Assembly (NCBI GenBank): GCA_020073265.1
Contig: JAIQFN010000019.1
Location: forward strand, 28,565 to 92,564
DNA length: 64,000 bases
Direction: 5' to 3'
From: Terriglobia bacterium
GTDB lineage: Bacteria > Acidobacteriota > Terriglobia > Bryobacterales > Bryobacteraceae
Position numbers and translations under genes: made by a program. Of the stretch, positions 47,265 to 57,799 are shown in pieces; the first letter of the stretch is position 1; every line of letters starts with the position of its first letter. The notes under the pieces were generated by a model. That model did not search any database and was not told where the DNA came from. It saw only the letters and a list, made by a program, of their open reading frames with translations.

Positions 47265-48428
47265 TTAGATGTCGCGGAGCGCGGTCAGGATCTCCTTGCG
47301 CGCGGCGCTCCGGGCCGGGAAAAGACCACCGAGTGCTCCCATAACCAGCGCAAACGCGATTCCGGCCGCCATGATCTCGGGGCTGACATTGAAGTTAAAC
47401 GCGATCTCGCTGAAAGTTACAAAGCTGCCGACGGCGGTGGTGATGTTGTTCAACGGCAGAACCAGCAGGCAGCCGAGCACTCCGCCCAGCGCCGACAGGA
47501 ACAACGATTCGAGAAAGAAGCTGAACAGGATGCTGCCGCGCGAAAAACCGAGCACGCGCAAGGTGCCGATCTCTCGCGCGCGCCGGGCTACGGCGGCATA
47601 CATGGTATTCATGGCGGCGAAACTGCTTCCGACGGCCATGATGATGGAGATGAAGATTCCGAGGTATTGCAGCAGGGCGCCGGAGCTGGTCTGCGCTTCG
47701 TAGTAGGATTTCTCCGTCTGCGCGTCGACGCCGAGGCGGCGGTCGTCGTTGAGCGAATTGATCAACGCCGGAACGGTGGCGGCGTCGGTGGCGCGCAACA
47801 GGACCGAGCTGAGGCCGTCGGCGCGATTGAAATCGGAGCTGACCTGGTTGAGGTCGCCGAAGATCTCGCTGTTCACCGACGACTGGCCGCCGTCCATCAC
47901 ACCCACCACTTCCCAGTCGCCCCGGCCGAAGCGCAGCTTCCTGCCCAACTGCGCGTTGGGATAGCGCTTGGCGATGGATTTTCCGACCACCACTTCGCGC
48001 TGGCCGGCGCGGAACCAGTGGCCCGTCTGGAGCGTGAGGCCGTCGCGCATCTTGACGCCCAAGGGCAGGATTCCGCGCAGTGTGACATTCATGCCCTCGG
48101 GGCTGTCGACGCTCGGCAGGTTGATCACTGTGACCATTTCGAGCGACGCCATGGGCTGGTCGCCATCGCGCGCGATGCCCGGCATGGATTTCAAGTCCTG
48201 GAAAACTTCGCGCGTGACCGCGCTGCTGAGTTCGGCGGTGGAACCCTTGCGCATCACCAGGATCTGGAGCGGGTTGCCGGAAGACTGGAAAGCGGTGCGC
48301 AGCCCGTTCACCAGAGCGAGCACGGCCAGGAGCACGGCGACGGTGAGCGTGATTCCGAGCGCTGTCATAACGGTGGTGGTTTTGCGGACGATGAGATTGC
48401 GGAGATTGTAGGAAATCGGTATCGCCAT
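47265..48428 (-). CDS. MacB-type ABC exporter permease (second)
   Basis: A 387-residue permease: N-terminal helix ([30 protein letters not shown]), a large periplasmic MacB core domain, then three C-terminal helices ending in [18 protein letters not shown], the FtsX/MacB pattern. The longer frame to 48815 reads into the neighbouring permease and was rejected. It is 2 bp from that permease gene; the pair probably forms a heterodimer. Confidence 0.86.
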   Translation of the reverse strand: MAIPISYNLRNLIVRKTTTVMTALGITLTVAVLLAVLALVNGLRTAFQSSGNPLQILVMRKGSTAELSSAVTREVFQDLKSMPGIARDGDQPMASLEMVTVINLPSVDSPEGMNVTLRGILPLGVKMRDGLTLQTGHWFRAGQREVVVGKSIAKRYPNAQLGRKLRFGRGDWEVVGVMDGGQSSVNSEIFGDLNQVSSDFNRADGLSSVLLRATDAATVPALINSLNDDRRLGVDAQTEKSYYEAQTSSGALLQYLGIFISIIMAVGSSFAAMNTMYAAVARRAREIGTLRVLGFSRGSILFSFFLESLFLSALGGVLGCLLVLPLNNITTAVGSFVTFSEIAFNFNVSPEIMAAGIAFALVMGALGGLFPARSAARKEILTALRDI

Positions 48429-48430
48429 GG

Positions 48431-49600
48431 CTATCCGGAATAGCGCAAGGAGTCGAGGATGGTGGTGCGCGACGCGTTCCAGGCCGGGAAGAAAGAACTG
48501 GCCAGGCCGATGACGAGCGCGGCGCCGAGGCATGCCAGGCCGACCGCCGGCGTGATGGAAAGGGTTCGGAGAGCGGGCATTAAATCGCCGCCCGGGCTTT
48601 GGGCTACCAGCCGGCACAGCCCCGCGGCCAGCAGGCATCCGATGGCGCCGCCGATCAGCGAGATGACGGCCGACTCGCCGAGCACGATCCCCAGCACCGC
48701 GCCGGGAGTGAACCCCAGCGTTTTCAGAATGCCGACCTCGCGGATCCGCTCGCGGACCGACATGGAAATGGTGTTGCCGGAAACCAGCAGGATGGTAAAG
48801 GTGACCGCGCCGCAAATCGCCATGATGAACAGCCGGAGGTTCCCGAGGAAGGAGATGAAGCTGAGCTCGAAGGCCTTCTCCGATTCGCTGCGCGTGGGGA
48901 ACGGCGAAGATGCGAATTCATTGTCGATGGCCGCGGTGATGCGCGGAACATCGGCTGCCGTGTCGGCCTGTACCAGGAAGGCGCCGATCATGTCCTGCCG
49001 CGGGCCGGGGCCGAGCGCCTCGCGCAAGTACTGCTGGTTGAAGTACAGCACGGTAATGCGATCCGGTTCATCGAAGATGCCGACCACCTTGAGATCGAGC
49101 GTGACAGGAAAGATGTCGCCGACCAGCGTGATTCGGTCGCCAAGCTTGAAGTTCATCTTGTCGGCCAGAGTACGGGAGATGATGCAGCCGGTGCGTTCAC
49201 GCAGGAAGGCCTGTTTCTGGTCGTCGGGCATCACGTATTCGGGGCGCACGTTGAAGAAGCGGGACGGCTCGGCCGCGAATCGCGGAAAATTGTTGTTGGG
49301 GTCGCGAGCGTCCTTATAGACGCCGCCGAACCACTGCCAGACCATGACGTCGCGCACGCCGGGAATGCGCTGGATCTTGTCGCGGTAGTAGATGGGAATG
49401 GGCTGCGTCATGGAGACGCGATGGCGCACCACCAGCCGCAGGGCCTGCGCCGGAGTCGCCTGGCCGTGGAACATGGCGCTATACATGGCCACCAGCAATC
49501 CGAGGATGCACAGCGAAACGGCGATGCTGCCGATGGTCAGCAGGCTGCGGCGGCGATTACGGACGCTATTCTTGAAGATCAGCGCGAAGTAGCGAAACAT
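48431..49600 (-). CDS. MacB-type ABC exporter permease (first)
   Basis: A 389-residue permease of the same MacB/FtsX fold: N-terminal helix after [20 protein letters not shown], periplasmic domain, and a C-terminal three-helix FtsX block with [19 protein letters not shown] and [19 protein letters not shown]. First gene of the exporter operon. Substrates of this class include peptides, lipoproteins and antibiotics; nothing here fixes which. Confidence 0.86.
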   Translation of the reverse strand: MFRYFALIFKNSVRNRRRSLLTIGSIAVSLCILGLLVAMYSAMFHGQATPAQALRLVVRHRVSMTQPIPIYYRDKIQRIPGVRDVMVWQWFGGVYKDARDPNNNFPRFAAEPSRFFNVRPEYVMPDDQKQAFLRERTGCIISRTLADKMNFKLGDRITLVGDIFPVTLDLKVVGIFDEPDRITVLYFNQQYLREALGPGPRQDMIGAFLVQADTAADVPRITAAIDNEFASSPFPTRSESEKAFELSFISFLGNLRLFIMAICGAVTFTILLVSGNTISMSVRERIREVGILKTLGFTPGAVLGIVLGESAVISLIGGAIGCLLAAGLCRLVAQSPGGDLMPALRTLSITPAVGLACLGAALVIGLASSFFPAWNASRTTILDSLRYSG

Positions 49601-49699
49601 GCTATTGCTCTACTTTTAAGCGTAGCAGCCGGGGGGACGGGTCCAGAGAGGGGATCGGCGAACGGCGGTCAGGAACCGGCGAGCGGCCCGAAAGGCACG

Positions 49700-50155
49700 A
49701 TGTCACACGACGACACATTCATGCAGGCGGCGCTGGAGCTGGCCCGGCAGGCGGAGGCGAGCGGTGAAGTTCCGGTGGGCGCGGTGGTGGTGGTGGACGG
49801 CGAGGTGCGCGGGCGGGGGTTCAATTCGCCGATCCGGTTAACGGACCCGACCGCGCACGCCGAGATCCTGGCGCTGCGCGAGGCCGCCGCTGCGGTGGGG
49901 AACTACCGGCTGGAAGGCGCGACGCTGTACGCGACGCTCGAGCCGTGTGTAATGTGCGCGGGCGCACTGGTGGCCGCGCGGGTGAGACGACTGGTGTTCG
50001 GCGCGCGCGACCTGCGATTCGGCGGCGTGCGCAGCAAGTTTGCACTGGCCGATTCCGAATTGCTGAATCATCGCGTGGAGATCACCGAAGGAGTGCTGGC
50101 GGCGGAGTGCCTGGAGCTGGTGAAGAAGTTCTTCGAAGGCCGGCGGAATGCTTAA
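49700..50155 (+). CDS. tadA: tRNA-specific adenosine deaminase
   Basis: A 151-residue TadA, which converts A34 to inosine in the anticodon of tRNA-Arg(ACG). Zinc and proton-shuttle residues are visible in TAHAEI (His53, Glu55) and [10 protein letters not shown] (Cys83, Cys86). The C-terminal [16 protein letters not shown] is typical. A much longer frame (from 48599) extends upstream but is a shadow of the permease gene. Confidence 0.93.
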   Translation: MSHDDTFMQAALELARQAEASGEVPVGAVVVVDGEVRGRGFNSPIRLTDPTAHAEILALREAAAAVGNYRLEGATLYATLEPCVMCAGALVAARVRRLVFGARDLRFGGVRSKFALADSELLNHRVEITEGVLAAECLELVKKFFEGRRNA

Positions 50156-50189
50156 TCCCGGATGCAGTTTGCAGCCTGAACGAACTGGA

Positions 50190-50747
50190 TCAGGCGCGCT
50201 CCTGGTAAGTGCCTTCCGAGGTGCTCACGCGGATCTTTTCGCCTTCGTTGATGAACGGCGGCACCTGCACCACCAGGCCGGTTTCGAGCTTGGCGGCCTT
50301 GGTGACGTTGGAAACGGACGCGCCTTTGAGGCCCGGCTCGGTTTCGACCACGGTGAGATCGACGGTGGGCGGCAGCTCGACGCTGATGGCCTTGCCTTCA
50401 TAGAACTCGACGTTGACCTTGAGCTGCGGGACCAGGAACTCGACACCGTCGCCGAGGATGTCGCGCGTCAGGTGCATCTGCTCGTAGTTCTCGGTGTTCA
50501 TGAAATAGTAGAATTCGCCGTCGTCGTACAGGTATTCCATCTCGTGCTCTTCGAGCGCTGCGCGTTCCACGCGGTCTTCGGACGAGAAGCGGTGCTCGGT
50601 CATGGAGCCGCTGCGCAGGCTGCGCATTTTGGCCTGGACGAAACCGCGGAGATTACCGGGAGTGCGATGTTCGGTCTTAAAGATGGTGTACAGTTCGTTA
50701 TTGAACTTGATGACCATGCCGGGGCGTAGTTGTGTTGCCGAAATCAT
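50190..50747 (-). CDS. efp: translation elongation factor P
   Basis: A 185-residue EF-P, the tRNA-shaped factor that relieves stalling at polyproline. Three OB-type domains are present. The tip loop reads [10 protein letters not shown]: the residue after Pro-Gly is Asn32, where E. coli has the modified Lys34 and other groups have a rhamnosylated Arg. No epmA/epmB/earP-type modification gene is beside it. Convergent with tadA. Confidence 0.93.
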   Translation of the reverse strand: MISATQLRPGMVIKFNNELYTIFKTEHRTPGNLRGFVQAKMRSLRSGSMTEHRFSSEDRVERAALEEHEMEYLYDDGEFYYFMNTENYEQMHLTRDILGDGVEFLVPQLKVNVEFYEGKAISVELPPTVDLTVVETEPGLKGASVSNVTKAAKLETGLVVQVPPFINEGEKIRVSTSEGTYQERA

Positions 50748-50851
50748 GTAAGCTGATGCCTTTCGCCGGCTCCGCGAATCTGGGAGCCGGAGTAGTGGGT
50801 GAACCTCCAGTCTAGCAAGGTGGGGCGGAGTTTTCAGCGGATGCCGGCTTG

Positions 50852-50858
50852 ATACAAT
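50852..50858 (+). promoter_or_regulatory. -10 element of the tRNA-Glu gene
   Basis: TACAAT (50853-50858) ends 8 bp before the mature 5' end of tRNA-Glu. The -35 region is weak. Confidence 0.4.
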
Positions 50859-50866
50859 GGATTCAC

Positions 50867-50941
50867 GGCGCTATCGTCTAACGGTTAGGACGGAGCCCTC
50901 TCAAGGCTTAAATACGGGTTCGATTCCCGTTAGCGCTACCA
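50867..50941 (+). tRNA. tRNA-Glu (anticodon CTC)
   Basis: A full cloverleaf can be folded. The acceptor GGCGCTA pairs with TAGCGCT (one G-U at the end), the D arm begins GTCTAACGGTTAGGAC, the anticodon stem GAGCC/GGCTT encloses loop CTCTCAA with anticodon CTC at positions 34-36, and the T arm is ACGGG-TTCGATT-CCCGT. The 3' CCA is encoded (last A at 50941). It reads GAG codons. Confidence 0.93.
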
Positions 50942-50997
50942 TATTTTCAATAACTTAGAGCGTTTATGCTCACACTTGCTTACACATTTTTGGATTT

Positions 50998-51636
50998 CTA
51001 TTCTCCCGCCCTGCCGACGCCGAACTCTTTGAGCATTTCGGCGACATAGTGTTCTCGCTCCTGATGCTTGCTGCGATCCCAGAGAAACCGACCGATTTGT
51101 GGCCACTGCTGGTTCTGGCGCTTCGCTCGCCAGAACGCCTGATAGCGGTCAAAAATGAAGCCGAAAATTTCTTCCCATGTGAATTGCAGTACGCCTTCCG
51201 ATAGGTCCCGCGAGCGGTCCGCCCCGAAGCACAGCAGTCTTGCGTCGAGGTCATCCGCTTGAAATCTGCCGTTCTCATAGAACGCCTTTGAAATTGCATC
51301 GAGCGATGTAGCGGACATCATGCCAAAAGATCGCAAGACATTCGTGACGTTTCCCTCTTCAGCGCGGCTCCAGGGGCCGTTGAGGCGACACCTTCCAGCC
51401 TTGACTTCCGCAATGACAAACGTCGGCAGCCGTGCATCCTGGAACGCCGGATGATCCACCAACGGTTCTCCGCTTACGATTTCCTGTCTCTTGGGGAAGC
51501 GAAATCCGAGCACATCTGCATCCGTGCGTTGCTGGCTTCCTTCTTCCGTGTTCACGGGATGAACGACGAAGTTCTGCACCGTGAAAAACCCGTTCAATCT
51601 GAGAAACCATTCAGCGACCGCTTCGAGGCTAGACAT
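50998..51636 (-). CDS. PD-(D/E)xK nuclease-like protein
   Basis: A 212-residue protein with TDADVLGFRFP (Asp41) and, 36 residues on, FVIAEVKAG (Glu77, Lys79). That is the D...ExK active-site pattern of the PD-(D/E)xK nuclease fold; the N-terminal helix SSLEAVAEWFLRLNGF and the beta-strand QNFVVHP before it also fit. It would cut nucleic acid, if active. I recognise no named family. ATG 51636 has AAGGAAA upstream, while the longer frame from 51660 does not. It is the first gene after tRNA-Glu, on the opposite strand. Confidence 0.6.
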   Translation of the reverse strand: MSSLEAVAEWFLRLNGFFTVQNFVVHPVNTEEGSQQRTDADVLGFRFPKRQEIVSGEPLVDHPAFQDARLPTFVIAEVKAGRCRLNGPWSRAEEGNVTNVLRSFGMMSATSLDAISKAFYENGRFQADDLDARLLCFGADRSRDLSEGVLQFTWEEIFGFIFDRYQAFWRAKRQNQQWPQIGRFLWDRSKHQEREHYVAEMLKEFGVGRAGE

Positions 51637-51937
51637 GGGGTGTTTCCTTTGTTCGACCAATCATAGGTTATCGTTGGGCGTTACCAGGGGTACTTTACCT
51701 GCGCGTTGGTTTCGCGCAAGGGACATTTAAGTCCGAGAGCCGCGACCAAGCGGCTCAGGCTGACGGCGGGAGCCGGCCAAACCGGACATACATCTACGAA
51801 CCGATGCTCGATTCACTCAAGCCGGCGATTTGCAAGGAGACCTGTAAGCGTTGGATGATCGAACGTACACAGGTTTTCAGATGCAATTCGGGTAAGGTGG
51901 GCCGCCGCCTCACCCTTTGGCGTGCAAGGGGATCACT
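51637..51937. other. 301-bp gap without a gene
   Basis: I see no convincing coding frame, hairpin or repeat here; it separates two divergent accessory genes and should hold their promoters. Confidence 0.45.
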
Positions 51938-52993
51938 ATGGCTACGTGTTTCGTCATCATGCCCTTCGGTGGATACTTCGACGGCTATTACACGGACGTC
52001 ATCCGTCCGGCACTGGCCAGCGTGGGTGTCCAGAGCATCAGGGCAGATGAGATCTACGGCACCGGCGCCATCGCCGAAGACATTCATAAGGGGATAGAGG
52101 CGTCTGATTTCTGCCTGGCCGACGTGACCAGCCGAAACCCGAATGTCAGTTACGAACTTGGCATGGCACATGCGTTACGCAAGCCCGTCCTCTTGGTCAC
52201 GCAAAGCGTTGACGACGTCCCCTTCGACTACCGTCATTTGCGACTGATCAGCTATGATCCCAAGCTCTCGGGCTGGCAGCGGGAGTTTCAAAAGAAAGTC
52301 GCGCAAACGGCGAACGAGGTCTTGAAGAATCCGTCGGCAAACCTGGCTCTGCGGTCCATCCCGACCGCGGAAGATGCCATGCGGAAACATCTAAGAAACA
52401 TCTTTGATGTGACCTCCTACGATCTTGCGCGAACGAACCATATCTACTGCGACGAGCATGGTAATTGCGAGATCAAGACGTCGTGGAAGATTAGAGCCAA
52501 CAGCGCTGTCTTTCACCTCTGCCACAATGTCGTGCTGGACATCCCCGGCCGCATCGTTGTGAATCGCGTCTACGACAAAATCAACGCCCGCGACCTGGAT
52601 TATGTCGTCGTGGACAAAGGCAAAGCGTATCTTTCGTATTTCTTCCTCTTCAAGCAGTTCAAGGCACCGGGCCAGAAGTTCGAGGTGGAAACCGACGTTT
52701 CGGCCGAAGGGTACATTGATATCCCCCGTTTCCTGGACACGAGGGAGACGATGATGAGCACCCAGGCTGTCGCGCTGGGCATGAGGTACATCATGAAATC
52801 CGACTGGCTATACCTGCCCAAGACTCCAATATTCCAGGGTCTTCATGCGGAATATATTAGCCACCCACGTTCGAACATCGTAGGGACGCAAATCGCGGCG
52901 GTTGAGACGCCGGACCACTATCTGCTGCAAATGAGCTACGATGCCGATGCGCCGTACCAGCAGGAAACAGCGGCTTCCATACGCCTACCGTGA
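51938..52993 (+). CDS. TIR/nucleoside deoxyribosyltransferase-like protein with novel C-terminal domain
   Basis: A 351-residue protein. Residues 1-95 follow the pattern CFVIMPFGGYFD, RADEIYGTG, then DFCLADVTSRNPNV, SYELGMAHAL and PVLLVTQ, with a conserved Glu (Glu73) in YELG. This is the form shared by TIR-like and nucleoside 2-deoxyribosyltransferase-like domains, which cleave N-glycosidic bonds (NAD+ or nucleosides) and act as effectors in several bacterial immune systems. Residues about 145-351 form a separate domain, beta-rich with aromatic pairs (KAYLSYFFLFKQF), that I do not recognise. ATG 51938 has AAGGGG at good spacing; the TTG at 51917 is less likely. Confidence 0.65.
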   Translation: MATCFVIMPFGGYFDGYYTDVIRPALASVGVQSIRADEIYGTGAIAEDIHKGIEASDFCLADVTSRNPNVSYELGMAHALRKPVLLVTQSVDDVPFDYRHLRLISYDPKLSGWQREFQKKVAQTANEVLKNPSANLALRSIPTAEDAMRKHLRNIFDVTSYDLARTNHIYCDEHGNCEIKTSWKIRANSAVFHLCHNVVLDIPGRIVVNRVYDKINARDLDYVVVDKGKAYLSYFFLFKQFKAPGQKFEVETDVSAEGYIDIPRFLDTRETMMSTQAVALGMRYIMKSDWLYLPKTPIFQGLHAEYISHPRSNIVGTQIAAVETPDHYLLQMSYDADAPYQQETAASIRLP

Positions 52994-53157
52994 GTCGATG
53001 GGGACTTAGGTCTTGGCGCATGGCGTTTCGCGCAAGGGATCGTTACCCGAATGGGCCGAGACCACGCCAGGACGAGAGAAGGAGTTCCTGCGGGGGCTCG
53101 GGGCGAAGCCTAGAGCCCGGTCCGGCGGCAGCCGGATGCGCCCAAAAACAGTTTCGG

Positions 53158-54187
53158 TCAGGCCTTCGACGGGAAGTCGATATCCGTTGGCTCCACGAGG
53201 TGTTTCAGCTTCTTTGTCTGATACTTCAGACCGGCGACTTCGAGAACGGTCGCGGTATCAGGCTGGACAACAAACAGCGCCGGTTTGAAGATGCAAAGAT
53301 TGGCGCCCGGCGCAACTGAACTTGGAAAACGAACCCCCTGATACCCCTGCTGGCGCAGGATGTCCGCGAGGAGCTGTGTCAGGCTATACCTGTGCCGGTC
53401 TTCCGGGGTGATGGGCATGCCGATCTCATGGCCGATCGTCAGGCCGAGGTGATACAGGTTGAGCCGCGCATCGGAACTCGAAAAATCCCCGATGTCGATC
53501 GCGCCGAAGTCCGCGATGCGGATGTCCTTCTTTGACGAAAAAACCCACAATCGAGAGCCTGTGGCCCGGATGGGGCCGCACTTCCGCTGCTGCGGTCAGC
53601 TTGTCGGTCGCGAGATACAAATAGGAAACGCCAACCCGGTTCAGCCTCCCTGCCGTCGCGAGGAGCGGCGGCGGCGCTCCGATCTGGTCGCCGAGGTACG
53701 GCTGGTGGATGGTTTCGAGCTCATTATCCTCGTGACAGCGAGTGTAGGTCTTGGCGATTCCGATCCTGGCCCGGTAGAAGAGAGAGCCGGCGGGTATCGT
53801 CGCGTTCAGGGCCGGACCAAACTTCGAGAGATACCGCTTGAACTCTTTTTCGACCTCGAAGTAGTTCTCGCTCTGGAGCCGCTCTTCGATCCTGGCGTAG
53901 ATGGGTGAGCGCCTGTCTCTGATGGCATTGAGCGCCATTCGCCCGATTTCAGGATCATGCCCCGCATAGATGCCCACGCCCTTGTCGTAGTCGGGATAAG
54001 GAATGTCGAAGAGCGAGACGAGCAGTTCCTCCGAACCCTCGTCCGAGCGCGGAAAGCCGGGTGCCGGTTCATGCTCGACAATCTCATTGGGTTCAAGGAG
54101 AAGCTGTTCCGGGTGGTCGTGACCGCCCCAATGCGGGTTGTACGCGAATTCATCGTAATAGAATGCGGTGGCCGTTGAAAAGAGCAA
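53158..54187 (-). pseudogene. RES-domain NAD+ phosphorylase-like toxin, frameshifted
   Basis: Two overlapping frames (53426-54187 and 53158-53550) together encode one protein. The N-terminal part (about 130 residues) resembles a HEPN/RES-associated domain; the RES domain follows with FYRARIG, YLYLATDKLTAAAEVRPHPGH and, in the second frame, IRIADFGAIDIG and VRFPSSVAPGANLCIF, giving the family's Arg, Glu and Ser. RES toxins degrade NAD+. A run of six T (minus strand, near 53541-53546) is the likely slip site; the span is one base over a multiple of three. The start (TTG at 54187) is uncertain. No Xre-type antitoxin is seen. Confidence 0.75.
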
Positions 54188-54324
54188 GCCTTTAACCAGG
54201 AATCATGAAGGGGCTATTGAGGTGTCATCCAGCGGGTTAGTCATGCTATCCTACGCTTTCAGTTTGGGACCGTCCCGCTTTGCGGCCGCGTTCTCTCTAC
54301 ACTCATTCAAACTGAGACCAATAC

Positions 54325-56544
54325 ATGAAGATCACGTGGACCAAGACCGACGAGGCACCCGCACTCGCGTCGTACGCACTGCTGCCCATCCTGCGAGCAT
54401 ACGTCAAGGGCACAGGGGTGGAGATCGAAACGGCTGACATCTCGCTCGCTGGACGTATTATCACCAACTTCCCTGAGTGCCTTCGCAGCGACCAGAAGAT
54501 TCCTGACGAGTTGACCCGCCTGGGGGAGTTGGCGCAGACACCGGACGCCAACATCATTAAGCTTCCCAACATCAGCGCCTCGATTCCGCAGCTCCGGGAA
54601 GCGATTGCGGAGCTCCGTGGAAAAAGCTACAACATACCCGACTATCCCGAGGAGCCGTCGACGGAGGAACAGCGTGCGCTGCAGGTCCGGTTTGGCGTGG
54701 TCCTGGGATCGGCGGTCAACCCCGTATTGCGCGAAGGCAATTCGGACCGCCGTGCTTCGACGTCGGTGAAAGCGTTCGCGCGGAAGCATCCACATAAAGG
54801 AATGACAAATTGGCCGAAGTCTGGTTCGGTGACGCGTGTCGCCCACATGAGCGACAAGGACTTCTATGGCAGCGAGAAATCCACGACGGTGGGTGCCGCA
54901 ACCAACGTGCGCATCGAATTCGTGGACCCAGCGGGCGCGGTGAAGGTGCTGAAGCAAAGCATCCCGCTGCTCGAGGGCGAAATCATCGACTGCGCGGTGA
55001 TGAACGTGGCGGCGCTGCGGAAATTTTATGCGGAGCAGATGGCTGCCGCTAAAGCTGACAATGCCCTGTTGTCACTGCATCTGAAATGCACGATGATGAA
55101 GGCCTCCGATCCGATCATGTTCGGACACTGTGTGGCGGTGTATTTTGCCGATGCTCTGGACAAGCACGCCGGCGCGATCCAAGAGATTGGCGCCAACGTC
55201 AACAACGGACTGGCCGACGTCCTCGGCAAACTCGACCACCTTCCGGCCAACAAGAAAGCCGAGATCGAGGCCGATATCGCAGCCTGTTACAAGAAGGGCC
55301 CCGGCTTGGCCATGGTCGATTCGCGGTTGGGCAAGACCAACCTGCACGTTCCCAACGATGTGATCGTCGACGCGTCGATGCCGGTCGTGATCCGCGACGG
55401 CGGCAAGATGTGGAACATAGAGGACGCGCTCGAAGACACTGTCGCCATGATCCCGGACCGCTGCTACGCCACCATATATCAGGTTGTGATCGAGGACTGC
55501 AAGAAGCACGGACAGTTTGATCCGGCGACCATGGGCAGCGTGTCCAACGTCGGGCTCATGGCGCAGAAGGCCGAAGAGTACGGTTCGCACGACAAGACGT
55601 TTGTCGCGCCCGGCAGCGGCACGATTCGCATCATTGACGAGGGCGGCAAGGCACTGCTCGAACAGAGCGTCGAGCGCGGCGATATCTTCCGCGCCTGCCA
55701 GGCGAAAGACGAGGCCATCCGCGATTGGGTAAAACTGGCCGTGGCACGCGCGCGGGCAACCGGCGCGCCCGCGGTGTTCTGGCTCGACCCGGATCGCGGC
55801 CACGACGCGCAAATCATTCAGAAGGTGAAAGCCTACTTACCCGAACACGACATCTCGGGACTGGAAATCAAGATCATGAAGCCGGACGACGCGATGAAAT
55901 TCTCGCTAGAGCGAATTCGCCGCGGCGAGGACACCATCTCCGTTACGGGGAACGTGCTTCGCGACTATCTCACCGACCTGTTCCCGATTTTCGAGTTGGG
56001 GACAAGCGCGCGCATGCTCTCGATCGTGCCGCTGCTCAGAGGCGGCGAATTGTTCGAAACCGGCGCCGGCGGTTCGGCGCCCAAGCACGTGCAGCAGTTC
56101 GTGAAGGAGGGCCATCTGCGCTGGGACTCGCTCGGTGAATACTGTGCGCTGGCACCCTCGCTGGAGCTGATTGCGACGAAGACCGGCAACCCGCGGGCGG
56201 CGCTGCTTTCGAAAACGCTCGATGACGCCATCGGCCGCTACCTCGAAGACGCCCGCGAGCCTTCGCGCAAGGTAAACGAGATCGACAACCGCGGCTCGAC
56301 GTTCTATCTCGCGTTGGCGTGGGCAAAGGCACTCGCCGCCCAGAGCGAGGATGCGGATTTGAAGCAACGCTTCACTCCGGTAGCCGCCGCGCTGGCGGCG
56401 AACGCGGGCAAGATTACTCAGGAGTTGTTGGTGGCGCAGGGCAAGCCGGTGGACATCGGGGGGTATTATTTCCCGGACGACGCTAAGTGCGCCGCAGCGA
56501 TGCGGCCCAGCGTTACACTGAACGCAATCATAGACGGAATGTAG
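54325..56544 (+). CDS. icd: monomeric NADP-dependent isocitrate dehydrogenase
   Basis: A 739-residue single-chain isocitrate dehydrogenase (type II), unrelated in length to the 420-residue dimeric enzyme. It converts isocitrate to 2-oxoglutarate with NADP+ in the TCA cycle. Typical stretches are [10 protein letters not shown] near the N-terminus, [54 protein letters not shown] and [18 protein letters not shown]. Length is normal. It sits amid accessory genes, with its own start at ATG 54325. Confidence 0.95.
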   Translation: MKITWTKTDEAPALASYALLPILRAYVKGTGVEIETADISLAGRIITNFPECLRSDQKIPDELTRLGELAQTPDANIIKLPNISASIPQLREAIAELRGKSYNIPDYPEEPSTEEQRALQVRFGVVLGSAVNPVLREGNSDRRASTSVKAFARKHPHKGMTNWPKSGSVTRVAHMSDKDFYGSEKSTTVGAATNVRIEFVDPAGAVKVLKQSIPLLEGEIIDCAVMNVAALRKFYAEQMAAAKADNALLSLHLKCTMMKASDPIMFGHCVAVYFADALDKHAGAIQEIGANVNNGLADVLGKLDHLPANKKAEIEADIAACYKKGPGLAMVDSRLGKTNLHVPNDVIVDASMPVVIRDGGKMWNIEDALEDTVAMIPDRCYATIYQVVIEDCKKHGQFDPATMGSVSNVGLMAQKAEEYGSHDKTFVAPGSGTIRIIDEGGKALLEQSVERGDIFRACQAKDEAIRDWVKLAVARARATGAPAVFWLDPDRGHDAQIIQKVKAYLPEHDISGLEIKIMKPDDAMKFSLERIRRGEDTISVTGNVLRDYLTDLFPIFELGTSARMLSIVPLLRGGELFETGAGGSAPKHVQQFVKEGHLRWDSLGEYCALAPSLELIATKTGNPRAALLSKTLDDAIGRYLEDAREPSRKVNEIDNRGSTFYLALAWAKALAAQSEDADLKQRFTPVAAALAANAGKITQELLVAQGKPVDIGGYYFPDDAKCAAAMRPSVTLNAIIDGM

Positions 56545-56627
56545 TGGCTTTTGCGCCTCCGTGCCGGCGCGCAACGCTAATGGTTTAAGCCGCACGTCCT
56601 TTATACGAACGTGGTAAGGGCGCACGC

Positions 56628-56879
56628 ATGCGAGATATACTTTTGGAGATCCGAATTTCACGGGGCGAACCTTGGCGGAACATCGCTACCGGTGTCTGGC
56701 CTGCTGGTGGCAGCCTTATACTGGGGCAGCCAACCGAGCACTTACCGCCTGAACTCATTACGGCTCTAAATCGCCATCAAGATGTGTTCGGACCGACAAT
56801 TGGAATTTGGAACTACACCGTCCGTGATGCCAATTACCAGGTGGTGTTCTCGCATTATGACCCGAATGAAATCAACTGA
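56628..56879 (+). CDS. small hypothetical protein
   Basis: An 83-residue frame with AAGGG upstream of ATG. It opens MRDILLEIRISRG and contains two WN/W-rich strands (IGIWNYTVRDANYQVVFSHYD), a plausible small beta protein. No family recognised, and it could be a chance frame. Confidence 0.4.
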   Translation: MRDILLEIRISRGEPWRNIATGVWPAGGSLILGQPTEHLPPELITALNRHQDVFGPTIGIWNYTVRDANYQVVFSHYDPNEIN

Positions 56880-57269
56880 GGGAGAATCTCGCAACGGGTT
56901 GAGGACAGGCGACTGCGACCAGCGTGGTTCCCGATGAATAGACACCGTTAACGGTCATTATCGGAGTCTATTTCATTCGACCGCGGGCGACCAGTCTCTA
57001 AACGCAATTCCAGTCGAGTTGACGTGACGGGTCCGTCACAATCTGCCTCAGCTGTGTTGCCGACACACAATTTGAGCCGCCCTTCGGGCGATGCTGACTG
57101 CTAGGCGGCAGGCTGCTTTTTTCCATAGCACTGCTGGAAGGAGGGATGGATCCTGTGCGCTGTTTCCCCCCAGGATGCGGAATTTGGCCCAAGCCTTGTC
57201 TCCGTGCGAGACGTCAGGTTTGGAAGAACAGAGTGGCGGCTTGGTCTTCGGCGTGCTCATGAGACTGCG
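56880..57269. other. 390-bp stretch without a supported gene
   Basis: Short minus-strand frames (56998-57192, 57048-57260) show no family pattern. Around 57077-57090 there is a small hairpin CGCCC-TTC-GGGCG, and a T-run follows at 57115. Confidence 0.45.
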
Positions 57270-57651
57270 ATGAGACGGACCCTAGCGCTATTGCTGACCG
57301 TCGTCTTAGCAGCCGGCCTCTGCGGCGGCCAAGAGAAGGTCTCCCTGCAAGACCAGATGCGTGCCATCGCAGCCAACAGTCCTATCGAAGTTCGTTTTCA
57401 AGACGGTTCCAAGTTGCGTGGGTGGATTAGCGACGTCTCCGACAGTGGCTTCGTGCTGAAGCACGAAACAAGACATCAATTGCAGGACTCGCAGTTTCCG
57501 TTCGATTCGGTTCGTAGTGTCAAAGCCGTCAAGAGCGTGCATCCGAGCCATACCACTTCGCAACATTCTCATCGGGGTTGGAATCGCTGTGGCAGTGATC
57601 GGTGCTCTGCTTGCCGCGGCTATCGCAAGGGGTCCGCTAATAGGCTCTTGA
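57270..57651 (+). pseudogene. exported LSm-like/transmembrane protein, frameshifted
   Basis: ATG 57270 begins a signal peptide (RRTLALLLTVVLAAGLCGG), then a small beta domain: EVRFQDGSKLRGWISDVSDSG, FVLKH and FDSVRSVKAV, a pattern like that of acidobacterial proteins with an Sm-like fold. One frame over, from about 57543, the sequence becomes RNILIGVGIAVAVIGALLAA, a clear transmembrane helix to a stop at 57649-57651. An extra base in CATCCGAG restores the frame; the span is one over a multiple of three. Confidence 0.65.
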
Positions 57652-57748
57652 CCCAGGGGAGAGGGCATTCAGCTTGTGCGGTCCCCCGTTGACGGCGCCT
57701 GCCGTAATCCACACGTCTAGAAGGGCAATGAGGAGTACACAAGCGGGA

Positions 57749-57780
57749 AACGCCGCCCCGGCTGAACCGGAAGCGGCGTT
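57749..57780. terminator. convergent-gene hairpin
   Basis: AACGCCGC (57749-57756) pairs perfectly with GCGGCGTT (57773-57780); the loop holds an inner CCGG/CCGG pair. It lies between the end of a plus-strand gene and the end of a minus-strand gene, the place of a shared terminator, but no T-run follows. Confidence 0.5.
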
Positions 57781-57799
57781 GTAAGGAATGCGCGGCGTG

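Noticed and set aside
46827..50155. Long plus-strand frames over the exporter operon, including the 518-codon frame ending in tadA
   Set aside because: Only the last 151 codons (tadA) show family motifs; the rest is antisense to the permease gene.
50867..57270. Integrase or attachment-site repeat of the tRNA-Glu 3' end
   Set aside because: I found no second copy of the tRNA end and no integrase gene, so island status rests only on gene content.
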